From JAMHWF01 sp964371405 (lineage in GTDB: Bacteria; Pseudomonadota; Gammaproteobacteria; Burkholderiales; Burkholderiaceae_C), in contig CAYJLV010000009.1 in assembly GCA_964371405.1 (NCBI GenBank), positions 1 to 64,000 of the forward strand: DNA of 64,000 nt, given 5' to 3'. Shown here piece by piece: positions 8,904-19,881 of this stretch. Within the stretch, counting starts at the first letter, position 1; each line of letters opens with the position of its first letter. A program made the position numbers and the translations under genes. The notes below the pieces were generated by a model. That model ran no database searches and was not told the origin of the DNA. It saw only the letters and a program-made list of their open reading frames with translations.

Positions 8904-8958
8904 TCGATCGCAAAGTTTCGTGACCCCGGCCGGGGGCCGGAAGCTACGGGTTCTTCCG

Positions 8959-8964
8959 TATAAT
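8959..8964 (+). promoter_or_regulatory. Candidate -10 box of the atp operon
   Basis: A perfect TATAAT 25 nt upstream of the atpI start. No good -35 hexamer lies 16-18 nt before it (the spot reads GCCGGA). It is preceded by a GC-rich CCCCGGCCGGGGG inverted repeat that could end the lactonase transcript. Confidence 0.5.
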
Positions 8965-8988
8965 CCCGAGGCTTTGCCCTTCGGCCCC

Positions 8989-9477
8989 ATGAAAATCGCC
9001 ATGCCCGAGCCGCTCGAACATGGTCGATGGGTCGACGAGGCCGACGAACCCCCACCCCGACCGCTGACGCGCGATGAAGCGCAGGCGTTGCGGGCGAAGG
9101 AGCCGTCGATCTCGCCGTGGCGGGTGGTCGCAGTCCAGGCTGCGGTCGGGCTGGTGGTGGCCGCGCTCGCGGGGCTCATCACCGGCAGTTCGCAAGCGGC
9201 GTGGTCGGCGCTGTATGGCGCCGCCGCGGTGGTGGTGCCGGGTGCCTTGATGGCGCGCGGCATGACCAGTCGGCTCTCCAGCCTGTCGCCCGGCCTCGGT
9301 GCCGCCAGCTTCATGCTGTGGGAGTCCGCGAAGCTCGGCGTTGCGGTGGCCATGCTCGCGCTGGCCCCGAGACTCGTGCAGTCGCTGAGCTGGCCGGCGT
9401 TGCTGGTGGGCCTGGTGGTCTGCATCAAGGTGTACTGGGTGGCGCTGCTGTGGCGCCGCCCGGCGAAGAACGGTTGA
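8989..9477 (+). CDS. atpI: ATP synthase subunit I (assembly factor for the c-ring)
   Basis: 162 residues with four hydrophobic helices, first gene of the atp operon. AtpI helps assemble the c-ring in the membrane and is the least conserved gene of the operon, so the call rests mainly on position and topology. A polar proline-rich N-terminus precedes the first helix (VVAVQAAVGLVVAALAGL). ALYGAAAVVVPGALMARG resembles the AtpI helix 2 motif. ATG 8989 is used; ATG 9001 four codons later is equally possible. Confidence 0.85.
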   Translation: MKIAMPEPLEHGRWVDEADEPPPRPLTRDEAQALRAKEPSISPWRVVAVQAAVGLVVAALAGLITGSSQAAWSALYGAAAVVVPGALMARGMTSRLSSLSPGLGAASFMLWESAKLGVAVAMLALAPRLVQSLSWPALLVGLVVCIKVYWVALLWRRPAKNG

Positions 9478-9501
9478 AGAACGAACGGGATCGATCGACA
9501 A

Positions 9502-10338
9502 ATGGCAGCCGAAGGTCAAGCGCCCACCGCCGGTGAATACATCGTTCACCACCTGCAGCACCTGCAGAACAAGAAGCAGGCTGCGATCGTCGACTTCTCC
9601 GTCTTCAACTTCGATTCCATCTTCTATGCCGTCGCGCTCGGCGTCGTCGGCTGCTGGCTGCTGTGGCTGGCCGCGCGCAAGGCGACCTCGGGCGTGCCGG
9701 GGCGCTTCCAGGCCGCGGTCGAGATCCTGGTCGAGATGGTCGACGCTCAGGCCAAGGGCATCGTGCACAACGCGAAGAGCCGCAAGCTCGTCGCACCGCT
9801 CGCGCTGACCGTGTTCGTCTGGATCTTCCTGATGAACGCGATGGACCTGCTGCCCGTCGACCTGCTGCCGCGCATCGGCGAGCTGTTCGGCATCCACTAC
9901 ATGCGCGTCGTGCCGACAGCCGACCTGTCGGTGACGATGGGGCTGTCGCTGGGCGTGCTGATCGTCTGCCTGATCTACAACGTCAAGATCAAGGGCGCCG
10001 GGGGCTGGATCCACGAGCTGTTCACCGCGCCGTTCGGCGACAAGTGGTTCCTCTACCCGATCAACTTCCTGATGCAGATCATCGAGTTCGTCGCCAAGAC
10101 GGTCTCGCACGGCATGCGGTTGTTCGGCAACATGTACGCTGGCGAATTGATCTTCCTGCTGATCGCGCTGATGGGTGGAGCCTGGTCGCTGTCGGGCACC
10201 GGCATCGGCCTGGCAATCGGCCACATCATCGCCGGCACCGTGTGGTCGATCTTCCACATCCTGATCATCACGCTGCAGGCCTTCGTCTTCATGATGCTGC
10301 TGCTCGTGTACGTCGGCCAGGCGCACGACGCGCACTGA
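9502..10338 (+). CDS. atpB: F0F1 ATP synthase subunit a
   Basis: 278 residues, multi-spanning. It forms the proton half-channels next to the c-ring. The essential arginine is in SHGMRLFGNMYAGELIF, and the late helix IFHILIITLQAFVFMMLLLV carries the conserved Gln. VWIFLMNAMDLLPVDLLPR matches subunit a of betaproteobacteria. It begins 24 nt after atpI. Confidence 0.98.
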   Translation: MAAEGQAPTAGEYIVHHLQHLQNKKQAAIVDFSVFNFDSIFYAVALGVVGCWLLWLAARKATSGVPGRFQAAVEILVEMVDAQAKGIVHNAKSRKLVAPLALTVFVWIFLMNAMDLLPVDLLPRIGELFGIHYMRVVPTADLSVTMGLSLGVLIVCLIYNVKIKGAGGWIHELFTAPFGDKWFLYPINFLMQIIEFVAKTVSHGMRLFGNMYAGELIFLLIALMGGAWSLSGTGIGLAIGHIIAGTVWSIFHILIITLQAFVFMMLLLVYVGQAHDAH

Positions 10339-10390
10339 TCGTCTTTCGCTTTCCCCTCTCTCGTTTTCACCCCCCCAAGAAGGAGTCACC

Positions 10391-10654
10391 ATGGAAGTCA
10401 TCAGCTTTGTTGCCATCGCCGTCGGCGTGATCATCGGCCTCGGCGCGCTCGGTGCCTGTATCGGCATCGGCATCATGGGCAGCAAGTACCTCGAGTCGGC
10501 CGCGCGCCAACCCGAGCTGATGGGCGAACTGCAGACCAAGATGTTCCTGCTCGTCGGCCTGATCGACGCCTCGTTCATCATCGGCACCGGTATCGCGCTG
10601 TGGTTCGCCACCGCCAACCCGTTCCTCGGCCAGCTGGCCAACCTGCCGAAGTAA
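10391..10654 (+). CDS. atpE: F0F1 ATP synthase subunit c
   Basis: An 87-residue hairpin of two membrane helices. The glycine-rich first helix (IIGLGALGACIGIGIMG) packs in the ring; the proton-carrying acid is Asp59 in LVGLIDASF. The Na+-binding Gln/Glu/Ser-Thr pattern is not evident, so a proton-driven ring is expected. A clear AAGGAG ribosome site precedes ATG 10391, as expected for the most highly translated subunit of the operon. Confidence 0.98.
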   Translation: MEVISFVAIAVGVIIGLGALGACIGIGIMGSKYLESAARQPELMGELQTKMFLLVGLIDASFIIGTGIALWFATANPFLGQLANLPK

Positions 10655-10707
10655 TCGCGTGGCGGCCGCGGGCCGCGTGTGTTCAACACCGTGATTGAGG
10701 CAATAAC

Positions 10708-11178
10708 GTGAGCATCAACGGTACCCTGATCGTCCAGCTGATCGTGTTCCTGATTCTGGTCTGGTTCACGATGAAATTCGTCTGGCCGCCGATCGCCGCT
10801 GCGCTCGACGAGCGCGCGAAGAAGATCGCCGACGGCCTGTCGGCCGCCGACAAGGCGAAGTCGGAGCTCGCCGTCGCCAACCAGCGCGTCGAGCAGCAGC
10901 TCGCCGCCGCGCGCGACGACTCCGCCCGGCGTCTGGCCGATGCCGAGCGTCTGGCGCATTCGATGATCGAAGAGGCCAAGGGTCGCGCGAGCGAAGAGGC
11001 CGCCAAGATCGTTGCCGCCGCCCGCGCCGAGGCCGAGCAGGAATCGGTGAAGGCGCGCGAGGCGCTGCGCGACGAGGTTGCCGCACTCGCCGTCAAGGCC
11101 GCCGAGCAGATCCTGCGCAAGGAAGTCGATGCCGGCGTGCACGCGGACCTGCTGAACCGCTTGAAAGCCGAGCTGTAA
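10708..11178 (+). CDS. atpF: F0F1 ATP synthase subunit b
   Basis: 156 residues: one N-terminal membrane helix (LIVQLIVFLILVWFTMKFVW) and then a long charged, Ala/Glu/Lys-rich helix that forms the peripheral stalk. Starts at GTG 10708, with TGAGG at 10695-10699 as ribosome site. It ends 3 nt before atpH. Confidence 0.97.
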   Translation: MSINGTLIVQLIVFLILVWFTMKFVWPPIAAALDERAKKIADGLSAADKAKSELAVANQRVEQQLAAARDDSARRLADAERLAHSMIEEAKGRASEEAAKIVAAARAEAEQESVKAREALRDEVAALAVKAAEQILRKEVDAGVHADLLNRLKAEL

Positions 11179-11181
11179 GCC

Positions 11182-11718
11182 ATGGCCGAGATTGCGACGA
11201 TTGCCCGCCCCTACGCCGAGGCGTTGTTCAAGGCGAGTACGGGCGCCGATGCCCGCGCGCTGGCTGTTCAGGTCGAGGCGCTGGCGCAGGTCGCGGCCGA
11301 CCCGGCGTTGCGCCAGTTCGCCGACAACCCGAAGGCGCGCATCGAGCAGGTCTACGACGTGATCGTCGGCGCGCTGCGCGGCACCGCGCTTGACCCGGCG
11401 GTGCAGAACCTGCTGCGCACCATGCTCGACAACGGCCGCCTCGCGGCGCTGCCCGAGGTGGCGGCGCAGTTCCGCGCGCTGGTCAACGAGTCCAGCGGCG
11501 TGTTCGACGCGACGATCACCAGCGCCTACCCGCTCGAGGGCGCGCCGCTCGCGGAAGTCGTGGCGACGCTGGAGAAGCGTTTCGGTCGCAAGCTCAACGC
11601 CGCGGTCGAAGTCGACCTCGAGCTGATCGGCGGCATCCGCGCGGTGGTCGGCGACGAGGTCTTCGACGCCTCGGTCAAGGCCCGGCTCGAACAGATGAAG
11701 GCGGCCCTGACGGCCTGA
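11182..11718 (+). CDS. atpH: F0F1 ATP synthase subunit delta
   Basis: 178 residues, the OSCP-like subunit that ties the peripheral stalk to the alpha/beta head. Typical pieces are the N-terminal TIARPYAEALFKAS and the C-terminal ELIGGIRAVVGDEVFDASVKAR. Only 3 nt separate it from atpF, implying translational coupling. Confidence 0.97.
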   Translation: MAEIATIARPYAEALFKASTGADARALAVQVEALAQVAADPALRQFADNPKARIEQVYDVIVGALRGTALDPAVQNLLRTMLDNGRLAALPEVAAQFRALVNESSGVFDATITSAYPLEGAPLAEVVATLEKRFGRKLNAAVEVDLELIGGIRAVVGDEVFDASVKARLEQMKAALTA

Positions 11719-11767
11719 CGATCCATTCACCGCTGCAGCGCGAAGCGTCGCAGTCTGGGAGCAAGCA

Positions 11768-13321
<1,554 letters not shown>

Positions 13322-13335
13322 GAAGATGACCACCC

Positions 13336-13409
13336 GCACGCTCACTTCGTTCGCTGCCCCCCGAGGGGGCGCCGGCCGGCTTGGGGCGGCCCGGCGCCGG
13401 CCGGGCCTC
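13336..13409. repeat. GC-rich dispersed intergenic repeat inside the atp operon, copy B
   Basis: Shares the core GCTGCCCCCC(G/A)GGGGGCGCC with copy A at 7920. A second stem pairs CCGGCCGG at 13373-13380 with 13398-13405. The element sits between atpA and atpG, leaving about 17 nt with a TGGAG ribosome site before atpG. It could act as an mRNA-stability element or attenuator between the alpha and gamma subunits. Confidence 0.7.
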
Positions 13410-13426
13410 GACACTGGAGTCGCACG

Positions 13427-14311
13427 ATGGCTGTAGGCAAGGAAATCCGCGGCAAGATCAAGAGCTTCGAGAACACGAAGAAGATCACCAAGGCCATGGA
13501 AATGGTCTCGGCCTCGAAGATGCGCAAGGCGCAGGACCGCATGCGCGCGGCGCGGCCGTATGCCGACAAGCTCCGCAACATCACGGCCAACCTGGCGCAG
13601 GCCAACCCGGAGTACCGCTCGCCTTATCAGCGCAAGGTCGAGGGCGCGCCCAAGGCCGTGGGCTTCATCGTCGTCACCACCGACAAGGGCCTGTGCGGCG
13701 GCCTCAACACCAACGTGCTGCGCGCCGTCACCAACAAGATGCGCGACGCCCAGGCCGCGGGCGCCACGTCGATTCAGGCGGTGGCGATCGGCAACAAGGG
13801 CTACGGCTTCCTCAACCGCATCGGCGCCAAGGTTGTGAGCCACCTCACGCAGCTCGGCGACACGCCGCAGGTCGAGAAGCTGATCGGCCCGGTCAAGGTG
13901 ATGCTCGACGCCTTCGTCGCCGGCCAGCTCGACGCCGTCCACCTCTGCTACACGCGCTTCATCAACACGATGAAGCAGGAGCCGATGGTCGAGCAGCTGC
14001 TGCCGCTGTCGGCCGAGCGCCTGCAGCAAAGCGCCGCCGAGCGCTCGCAGTACGGCTGGGACTACATCTACGAGCCCGATGCGGCGGCCGTCATCGACGA
14101 GCTGCTCACGCGCTACGTCGAGGCGCTCGTCTACCAGGCCGTGGCCGAGAACATGGCATCGGAACAGTCGGCGCGCATGGTCGCGATGAAGGCCGCCACC
14201 GACAACGCCGGCAACCTGATCGCCGAGCTCAAGCTCGTCTACAACAAGACGCGCCAGGCCGCGATCACGAAAGAGCTCTCCGAGATCGTCGGCGGCGCCG
14301 CGGCCGTCTGA
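13427..14311 (+). CDS. atpG: F0F1 ATP synthase subunit gamma
   Basis: 294 residues, the central rotor shaft. The N-terminal helix (KEIRGKIKSFENTKKITKAM), FIVVTTDKGLCGGLNTNV and the C-terminal LVYNKTRQAAITKELSEIV are characteristic. ATG 13427 follows the repeat; the frame is uninterrupted, so the repeat insertion has not damaged the gene. Confidence 0.98.
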   Translation: MAVGKEIRGKIKSFENTKKITKAMEMVSASKMRKAQDRMRAARPYADKLRNITANLAQANPEYRSPYQRKVEGAPKAVGFIVVTTDKGLCGGLNTNVLRAVTNKMRDAQAAGATSIQAVAIGNKGYGFLNRIGAKVVSHLTQLGDTPQVEKLIGPVKVMLDAFVAGQLDAVHLCYTRFINTMKQEPMVEQLLPLSAERLQQSAAERSQYGWDYIYEPDAAAVIDELLTRYVEALVYQAVAENMASEQSARMVAMKAATDNAGNLIAELKLVYNKTRQAAITKELSEIVGGAAAV

Positions 14312-14340
14312 TTCGCAAGATTTGATTCGAAGGAACTGAA

Positions 14341-15720
<1,380 letters not shown>

Positions 15721-15735
15721 CGCAAGGATCCTTCC

Positions 15736-16161
15736 ATGGCCTCCACTTCCACTATCCACGTCGACGTTGTCTCGGCCGAAGAGAGCATCTTCTCGGGTGA
15801 GGCCAAGTTCGTCGCGCTGCCGGGCGAGAACGGCGAGCTCGGCATCCTGCCGCGCCATACGCCGCTGATCACGCGCATCCGTCCCGGCGCGGTGCGCATC
15901 CAGCGCGCCGACAACGCCGAGGAGGAGTTCGTCTTCGTCGCCGGCGGCATCCTCGAAGTGCAGCCGCACACGGTCACCGTGCTCGCCGACACGGCAATCC
16001 GCGGCCGCGACCTCGATGAAGCCAAGGCCGCCGAGGCCAAGAAGCTCGCCGAGGAGGCGATGAAGAACGCCAAGAGCGACATCGACTTCGCGCATGCGCA
16101 AAGCGAGTTCGCGGCGATGGCGGCGCAGATTGCGGCGCTGCGCAAGTTCCGCAAGAAGTAG
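15736..16161 (+). CDS. atpC: F0F1 ATP synthase subunit epsilon
   Basis: 141 residues. The N-terminal beta barrel contains FVALPGENGELGILPRHTPL, the hallmark of bacterial epsilon, followed by two C-terminal helices rich in Ala, Glu and Lys that can inhibit the rotor. Last structural gene of the operon; the rhodanese gene follows after 28 nt. Confidence 0.98.
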   Translation: MASTSTIHVDVVSAEESIFSGEAKFVALPGENGELGILPRHTPLITRIRPGAVRIQRADNAEEEFVFVAGGILEVQPHTVTVLADTAIRGRDLDEAKAAEAKKLAEEAMKNAKSDIDFAHAQSEFAAMAAQIAALRKFRKK

Positions 16162-16189
16162 GCGCGCCGCGCGCCGTGGAGGAGACGGC

Positions 16190-16576
16190 ATGAAGCATCT
16201 GACGCCCCGGGAAGCGCACGACTTCCTGCAGCAACATCCGGACGCGCTCTTCATCGACTGCCGCTCCGAGATCGAGTACCTCTACGTCGGCCATCCGAAG
16301 GATTCGATCCACATCGCGTGGCAGGACGGCCCCGACTGGGACGTCAACCCCGACTTTCTTGGCCACGTGCGCAAGACGGCGCCGGTGCACCGCCCCGTCG
16401 TGCTGATCTGCCGCTCGGGCCAGCGCTCGGCCGCCGCCGGCCGCTACCTCGAGAAGTACGGTTTCGTCGACGTCTACAACGTGGCGCACGGCTTCGAGGG
16501 CGACCTCGACGAGAAGCACCACCGCGGCACGCTCAACGGCTGGCGCCACGACGGCCTGCCGTGGGAGCAGACCTGA
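16190..16576 (+). CDS. Single-domain rhodanese-like sulfurtransferase
   Basis: 128 residues, one rhodanese domain. The active loop is CRSGQRSA (Cys near residue 80), and FIDCRSEIEYLYVGHPKDS is the conserved substrate-side segment. It would carry a persulfide on the cysteine and pass it to an unknown acceptor. A strong GGAGGAGA site and the 28-nt distance from atpC suggest read-through from the atp operon. It has no signal peptide, so it acts in the cytoplasm. It converges on the TPM operon, with only 14 nt between. Confidence 0.9.
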   Translation: MKHLTPREAHDFLQQHPDALFIDCRSEIEYLYVGHPKDSIHIAWQDGPDWDVNPDFLGHVRKTAPVHRPVVLICRSGQRSAAAGRYLEKYGFVDVYNVAHGFEGDLDEKHHRGTLNGWRHDGLPWEQT

Positions 16577-16590
16577 GCCCCTGACGCGGC

Positions 16591-17097
16591 TCAGCGCACG
16601 ACGGGCGCGTCGGGCAGTTCGTTTGGATTCGCCGCGCCCGGAGCCAGCGGGTAGTGCCGTGCGAGCACGGCATCCACGGCATCGACAGCCTCGTCGAGCC
16701 CTTGTTCCCAACGTCCGGCCTTGAAGGCCGCAGCCATGCCGTCGACGAGGCGACGCCACTGCCCGGCGCCGACCTTGTCGTTGAGGCCGCGGTCGGCGAC
16801 GACCTCGATGCGGTGCTCGGCCAGCAGCAGGTAGATCAGCACGCCATTGTTGGCGTCGGTGTCCCAGACGCGCAGCTTGCCGAACATCGCCACGGCGCGT
16901 TCACGCGCGGTGGCATCGCGCCACAGGTACGACAGAGGCAGACCGGCTTCGACGCAGATGCGGATCTCGCCGCCGTGGCTGCGCTCGCTCGCCGCGACGC
17001 GCGCCTGCAGCCGCTCCAGCGCCCCGCCGCCGAGGGCGCGGCGCGCATCGGTCTCGTCGAGCAGCCGATGCTTGAGCAGGCGCAGCCAACGGTTCAT
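16591..17097 (-). CDS. TPM-domain protein, soluble type
   Basis: 168 residues with a TPM_phosphatase (TLP18.3/Psb32/MOLO-1) fold: SHGGEIRICVEAGLPLSY, NGVLIYLLLAEHRIEVVADRGL and a C-terminal helix QGLDEAVDAVDAVLARHYP. It has no signal peptide and no Gly-rich tail, unlike the exported paralogue upstream. It is the third gene of a LemA-TPM-TPM set. The family has been linked to membrane-protein upkeep, but no reaction is firmly known in bacteria. Confidence 0.82.
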   Translation of the reverse strand: MNRWLRLLKHRLLDETDARRALGGGALERLQARVAASERSHGGEIRICVEAGLPLSYLWRDATARERAVAMFGKLRVWDTDANNGVLIYLLLAEHRIEVVADRGLNDKVGAGQWRRLVDGMAAAFKAGRWEQGLDEAVDAVDAVLARHYPLAPGAANPNELPDAPVVR

Positions 17098-17112
17098 CTC
17101 ATCGGCTCCTCG

Positions 17113-18015
17113 TCACCAGTCGCCCGACGCGCCGCCGCCGCCGAAATCGCCGCCGCCGCCCGAGCCGAATCCGCCGCCGCCGCCACCGAACCCACCGCCA
17201 CCGAATCCGCCGCTGCCGCCGCCCCAGATCACCGGCCCGCCCCTGCCGTGGCGACCTGCCGCCCCGACGCCGAGCACGCCGACGAGCACCAGCGCGACCA
17301 GCCCCGCGGCGCCGGCCAGCAGCAGGCTCGCGCTGAACCAGAAGCCGAGCGCGCCGGCGGCGCCGCCCGTCGCCAGCGCGCCGAGCTTGCGGCCGAGGAT
17401 GCCGGTTGCCACGGCGCCGATGATCGGCACGGCGACGAAGAAGAAGATCAGCAACTCCTCCACCTGCAGCCCCGACGCCGCGCGGCCATTCGCGGACCGT
17501 GAAGGCGCGGGCAGCGCCTCGCCGCGGATGTGCGCCTGCAACTGATCGACGGCCTTGTTGAGCCCGCCCGCGAAATCGCCGGCGCGAAACGCCGGCGTGA
17601 TCGCGCGGTCGATCACCTGCCGGGCGACGAGGTCGGGAATCGCGCCTTCGAGCGCCTTGGCCGGCGCGATGCGCACCCGGCGGTCGTCCTTGGCGACGAC
17701 GATGAGCAGGCCGTCGCCGATGTCGCGTCGACCGATCTTCCACGCGTCGCCCAGGCGCTGCGTGTAGTCGGCGATGTCCTCGGGCAGCGTCGTCGCGACG
17801 ATCACGACGACGATCTGCGTGCCCGCGTCGCGTTCGAACGCGGCGAGCCTGGCTTCGAGCGCGCCGCGCTGCTCGGCGCCGAGCGTCGCCGTCTGGTCGA
17901 TGACGCGTGCCGCGAGCGGTGGCACCGGCTGCAGGTCCTGCGCGGCCAGCGGCGCGGCGCCGAACAGGAGCAATGCCGCCAGCGCGGCGGCGCAGGCGCC
18001 GAGCAGCCGCAACAC
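17113..18015 (-). CDS. Exported TPM-domain membrane protein (YgcG-like)
   Basis: 300 residues: signal peptide (MLRLLGACAAALAALLLFG, cleavage near APLAAQ), TPM domain to about residue 170 (IVVVIVATTLPEDIADYTQR; DGLLIVVAKDDRRVRIA), two to three membrane helices (around 188-270), and an extreme Gly-rich tail with GGGGF units. The start is GTG 18015, 10 nt after the LemA stop. The order LemA then TPM is widespread, and the pair is thought to act at the inner membrane. The Gly-rich tail is typical of the YgcG group. Confidence 0.88.
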   Translation of the reverse strand: MLRLLGACAAALAALLLFGAAPLAAQDLQPVPPLAARVIDQTATLGAEQRGALEARLAAFERDAGTQIVVVIVATTLPEDIADYTQRLGDAWKIGRRDIGDGLLIVVAKDDRRVRIAPAKALEGAIPDLVARQVIDRAITPAFRAGDFAGGLNKAVDQLQAHIRGEALPAPSRSANGRAASGLQVEELLIFFFVAVPIIGAVATGILGRKLGALATGGAAGALGFWFSASLLLAGAAGLVALVLVGVLGVGAAGRHGRGGPVIWGGGSGGFGGGGFGGGGGGFGSGGGGDFGGGGASGDW

Positions 18016-18025
18016 GATCAGTGCG

Positions 18026-18634
18026 TCACTTCGACGCCGGCTTGTCGAAGCTGACCGCGGGCGGCGTCGAGATCGTCGCTTCGTTGGCGACGGTGAAGCT
18101 CGGCTTGACCTGGTAGCTGAACAGCATCGCCGTCAGGTTGCTCGGGAACGAGCGCGCCAGCACGTTGTAGTCGGCCACCGCCTTGATGTAGCGGTTGCGC
18201 GCCACCGTGATGCGGTTCTCCGTGCCTTCGAGCTGCACGCGCAGGTCCTGGAAGCCCTGGTTCGCCTTCAGGTTCGGGTACTGCTCGGCGACGACGAGCA
18301 GGCGGCTCAGCGCGCCCGTCAGCTCGCCCTGCGCCTTCTGGAAGCGGTCGAAGGCCTCGGGGTTGTTGATCAGTTCGGGCGTGGCCTGGATCGAGGTCGC
18401 CTTGGCGCGCGCCTCGATCACCTTGGTCAGCGTCTCCTGCTCGAAGTTGGCCTCGCCCTTGACGGTGTTGACGATGTTGGGGATCAGGTCGGCGCGGCGC
18501 TGGTACTGGTTCAGCACTTCGGACCACGACGCCTTGACCTGCTCGTCGAGGCGCTGGAAGTCGTTGTAGCCGCAGCCCGTCAGGCCGACGGCCGCCGCGA
18601 CGATGAACAACCAAGCTGCCAAGGTGCGCTTCAT
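18026..18634 (-). CDS. LemA-family lipoprotein
   Basis: 202 residues. The N-terminus MKRTLAAWLFIVAAAVGLTG followed by Cys is a lipobox (LTGC), so the mature protein should be a lipoprotein. The LemA core follows: YNQ-like LNQYQRRADLIPNIVNTVKG, then EQETLTKVIEARAKA and the helix ITVARNRYIKAVADYNVLAR. It begins the TPM operon and is divergent from hemE, sharing a 114-nt promoter region. The molecular function is unknown. Confidence 0.92.
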   Translation of the reverse strand: MKRTLAAWLFIVAAAVGLTGCGYNDFQRLDEQVKASWSEVLNQYQRRADLIPNIVNTVKGEANFEQETLTKVIEARAKATSIQATPELINNPEAFDRFQKAQGELTGALSRLLVVAEQYPNLKANQGFQDLRVQLEGTENRITVARNRYIKAVADYNVLARSFPSNLTAMLFSYQVKPSFTVANEATISTPPAVSFDKPASK

Positions 18635-18736
18635 GTGATGTGCCTTTCTGTGTGCCGGTCAGCCGCGAGACTGTACGCCATCGCCCGTGACGCGAGATGG
18701 GGCTCCGCTGCGGCCGGTTCAAGGGCGGCGCGCGGC

Positions 18737-18742
18737 GATAAT
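18737..18742 (+). promoter_or_regulatory. Candidate -10 box placing the hemE transcript start on its ATG
   Basis: GATAAT ends 6 nt before ATG 18749, so transcription would begin at or next to the A of the start codon. No Shine-Dalgarno sequence fits in that space. A leaderless hemE mRNA is the simplest reading. The -35 region (CCGGTT) is weak. Confidence 0.45.
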
Positions 18743-18748
18743 CCCCCG

Positions 18749-19828
18749 ATGTCTCCCGCGCCGAAGAACGACACTTTCCTGCGCGCCTGCCTGCGCCAAC
18801 CGACGCCGTACACCCCGGTGTGGCTGATGCGCCAGGCCGGCCGCTACCTGCCAGAGTACAACGCGACGCGCGCGCGCGCCGGCAGCTTCATGGGGCTGGC
18901 GACCGATCCCGGCTACGCCACCGAGGTGACGCTGCAGCCGCTCGAGCGTTACCCGCTCGACGCCGCAATCCTGTTCTCCGACATCCTCACCGTGCCCGAC
19001 GCGATGGGCCTGGGCCTTTCGTTCGCGCAGGGCGAAGGGCCGCGCTTTGCGCAGCCGGTGCGCGACGAGGCCGCCGTCGCGCGGCTCGCCGCGCCGCCGC
19101 TCGAGAAGCTGCGCTACGTGTTCGACGCCGTCGCCAGCATCCGCCGCGCGCTCGCCGGGCGCGTGCCGCTGATCGGCTTTTCGGGCAGCCCGTGGACGCT
19201 GGCCTGCTACATGGTCGAAGGCGGCGGCTCCGACGACTACCGCCTCGTCAAGACGATGCTCTATGCGCGGCCCGACCTGATGCATCGCATCCTTGCCGTC
19301 AACGCCGATGCCGTCGCCGCCTACCTGAACGCGCAGATCGACGCCGGCGCCGAGGCCGTGATGGTGTTCGACAGCTGGGGCGGCGTGCTGGCCGACGGCG
19401 CGTTCCAGCAGTTCAGCCTTGCCTACACGCAGCGCGTGCTGCAGCAGGTGAAGACGGTGCACGAGGGCCGGCGCATTCCGCGCATCGTTTTCACCAAGGG
19501 CGGCGGCCCGTGGCTCAAGGAGATCTCCGCGATCGGCGCCGACGCCGTCGGGGTCGACTGGACGGTCAACCTCGGCGCCGCACGCCGGCGCGTCGGCGAT
19601 CGTGTCGCGCTGCAGGGCAACCTCGACCCGAACGTGTTGTTCGCCGGGCCCGAGCAGATCCGCGCCGAAGTCGCGCGCGTGCTGGGCGATTTCGGTCCCT
19701 GGGGCGGCACGGGCGGGCACGTTTTCAACCTCGGCCATGGCATCAGCCAGCACACGCCGCCCGAGTCGGTCACCGTACTCGTCGAGGCCGTCCACCAACA
19801 GTCCAGCCGCATGCGCACTGGCGTGTGA
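18749..19828 (+). CDS. hemE: Uroporphyrinogen decarboxylase
   Basis: 359 residues, full length for HemE, which removes four carboxylates from uroporphyrinogen III to make coproporphyrinogen III for haem. Signature sequences are WLMRQAGRYLPEYNATR near residue 27 and GFSGSPWTLACYMVEGGGSD near residue 140. The start ATG 18749 is fixed by alignment to MSPAPKNDTFLRACLRQPTP. It precedes priA across an AT-rich spacer; this hemE-priA order is common in Burkholderiales. Confidence 0.98.
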   Translation: MSPAPKNDTFLRACLRQPTPYTPVWLMRQAGRYLPEYNATRARAGSFMGLATDPGYATEVTLQPLERYPLDAAILFSDILTVPDAMGLGLSFAQGEGPRFAQPVRDEAAVARLAAPPLEKLRYVFDAVASIRRALAGRVPLIGFSGSPWTLACYMVEGGGSDDYRLVKTMLYARPDLMHRILAVNADAVAAYLNAQIDAGAEAVMVFDSWGGVLADGAFQQFSLAYTQRVLQQVKTVHEGRRIPRIVFTKGGGPWLKEISAIGADAVGVDWTVNLGAARRRVGDRVALQGNLDPNVLFAGPEQIRAEVARVLGDFGPWGGTGGHVFNLGHGISQHTPPESVTVLVEAVHQQSSRMRTGV

Positions 19829-19854
19829 GGGCACGCTCAGCGACGCTTCACGAA

Positions 19855-19870
19855 TCCGGGTTTACCCGGA
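19855..19870 (+). terminator. Hairpin downstream of hemE
   Basis: Perfect inverted repeat TCCGGGT/ACCCGGA (19855-19861 and 19864-19870) 26 nt after the hemE stop, followed by the A/T-rich AATCATT. It is probably the hemE terminator, although the T-run is poor. Confidence 0.5.
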
Positions 19871-19881
19871 AATCATTCGCG

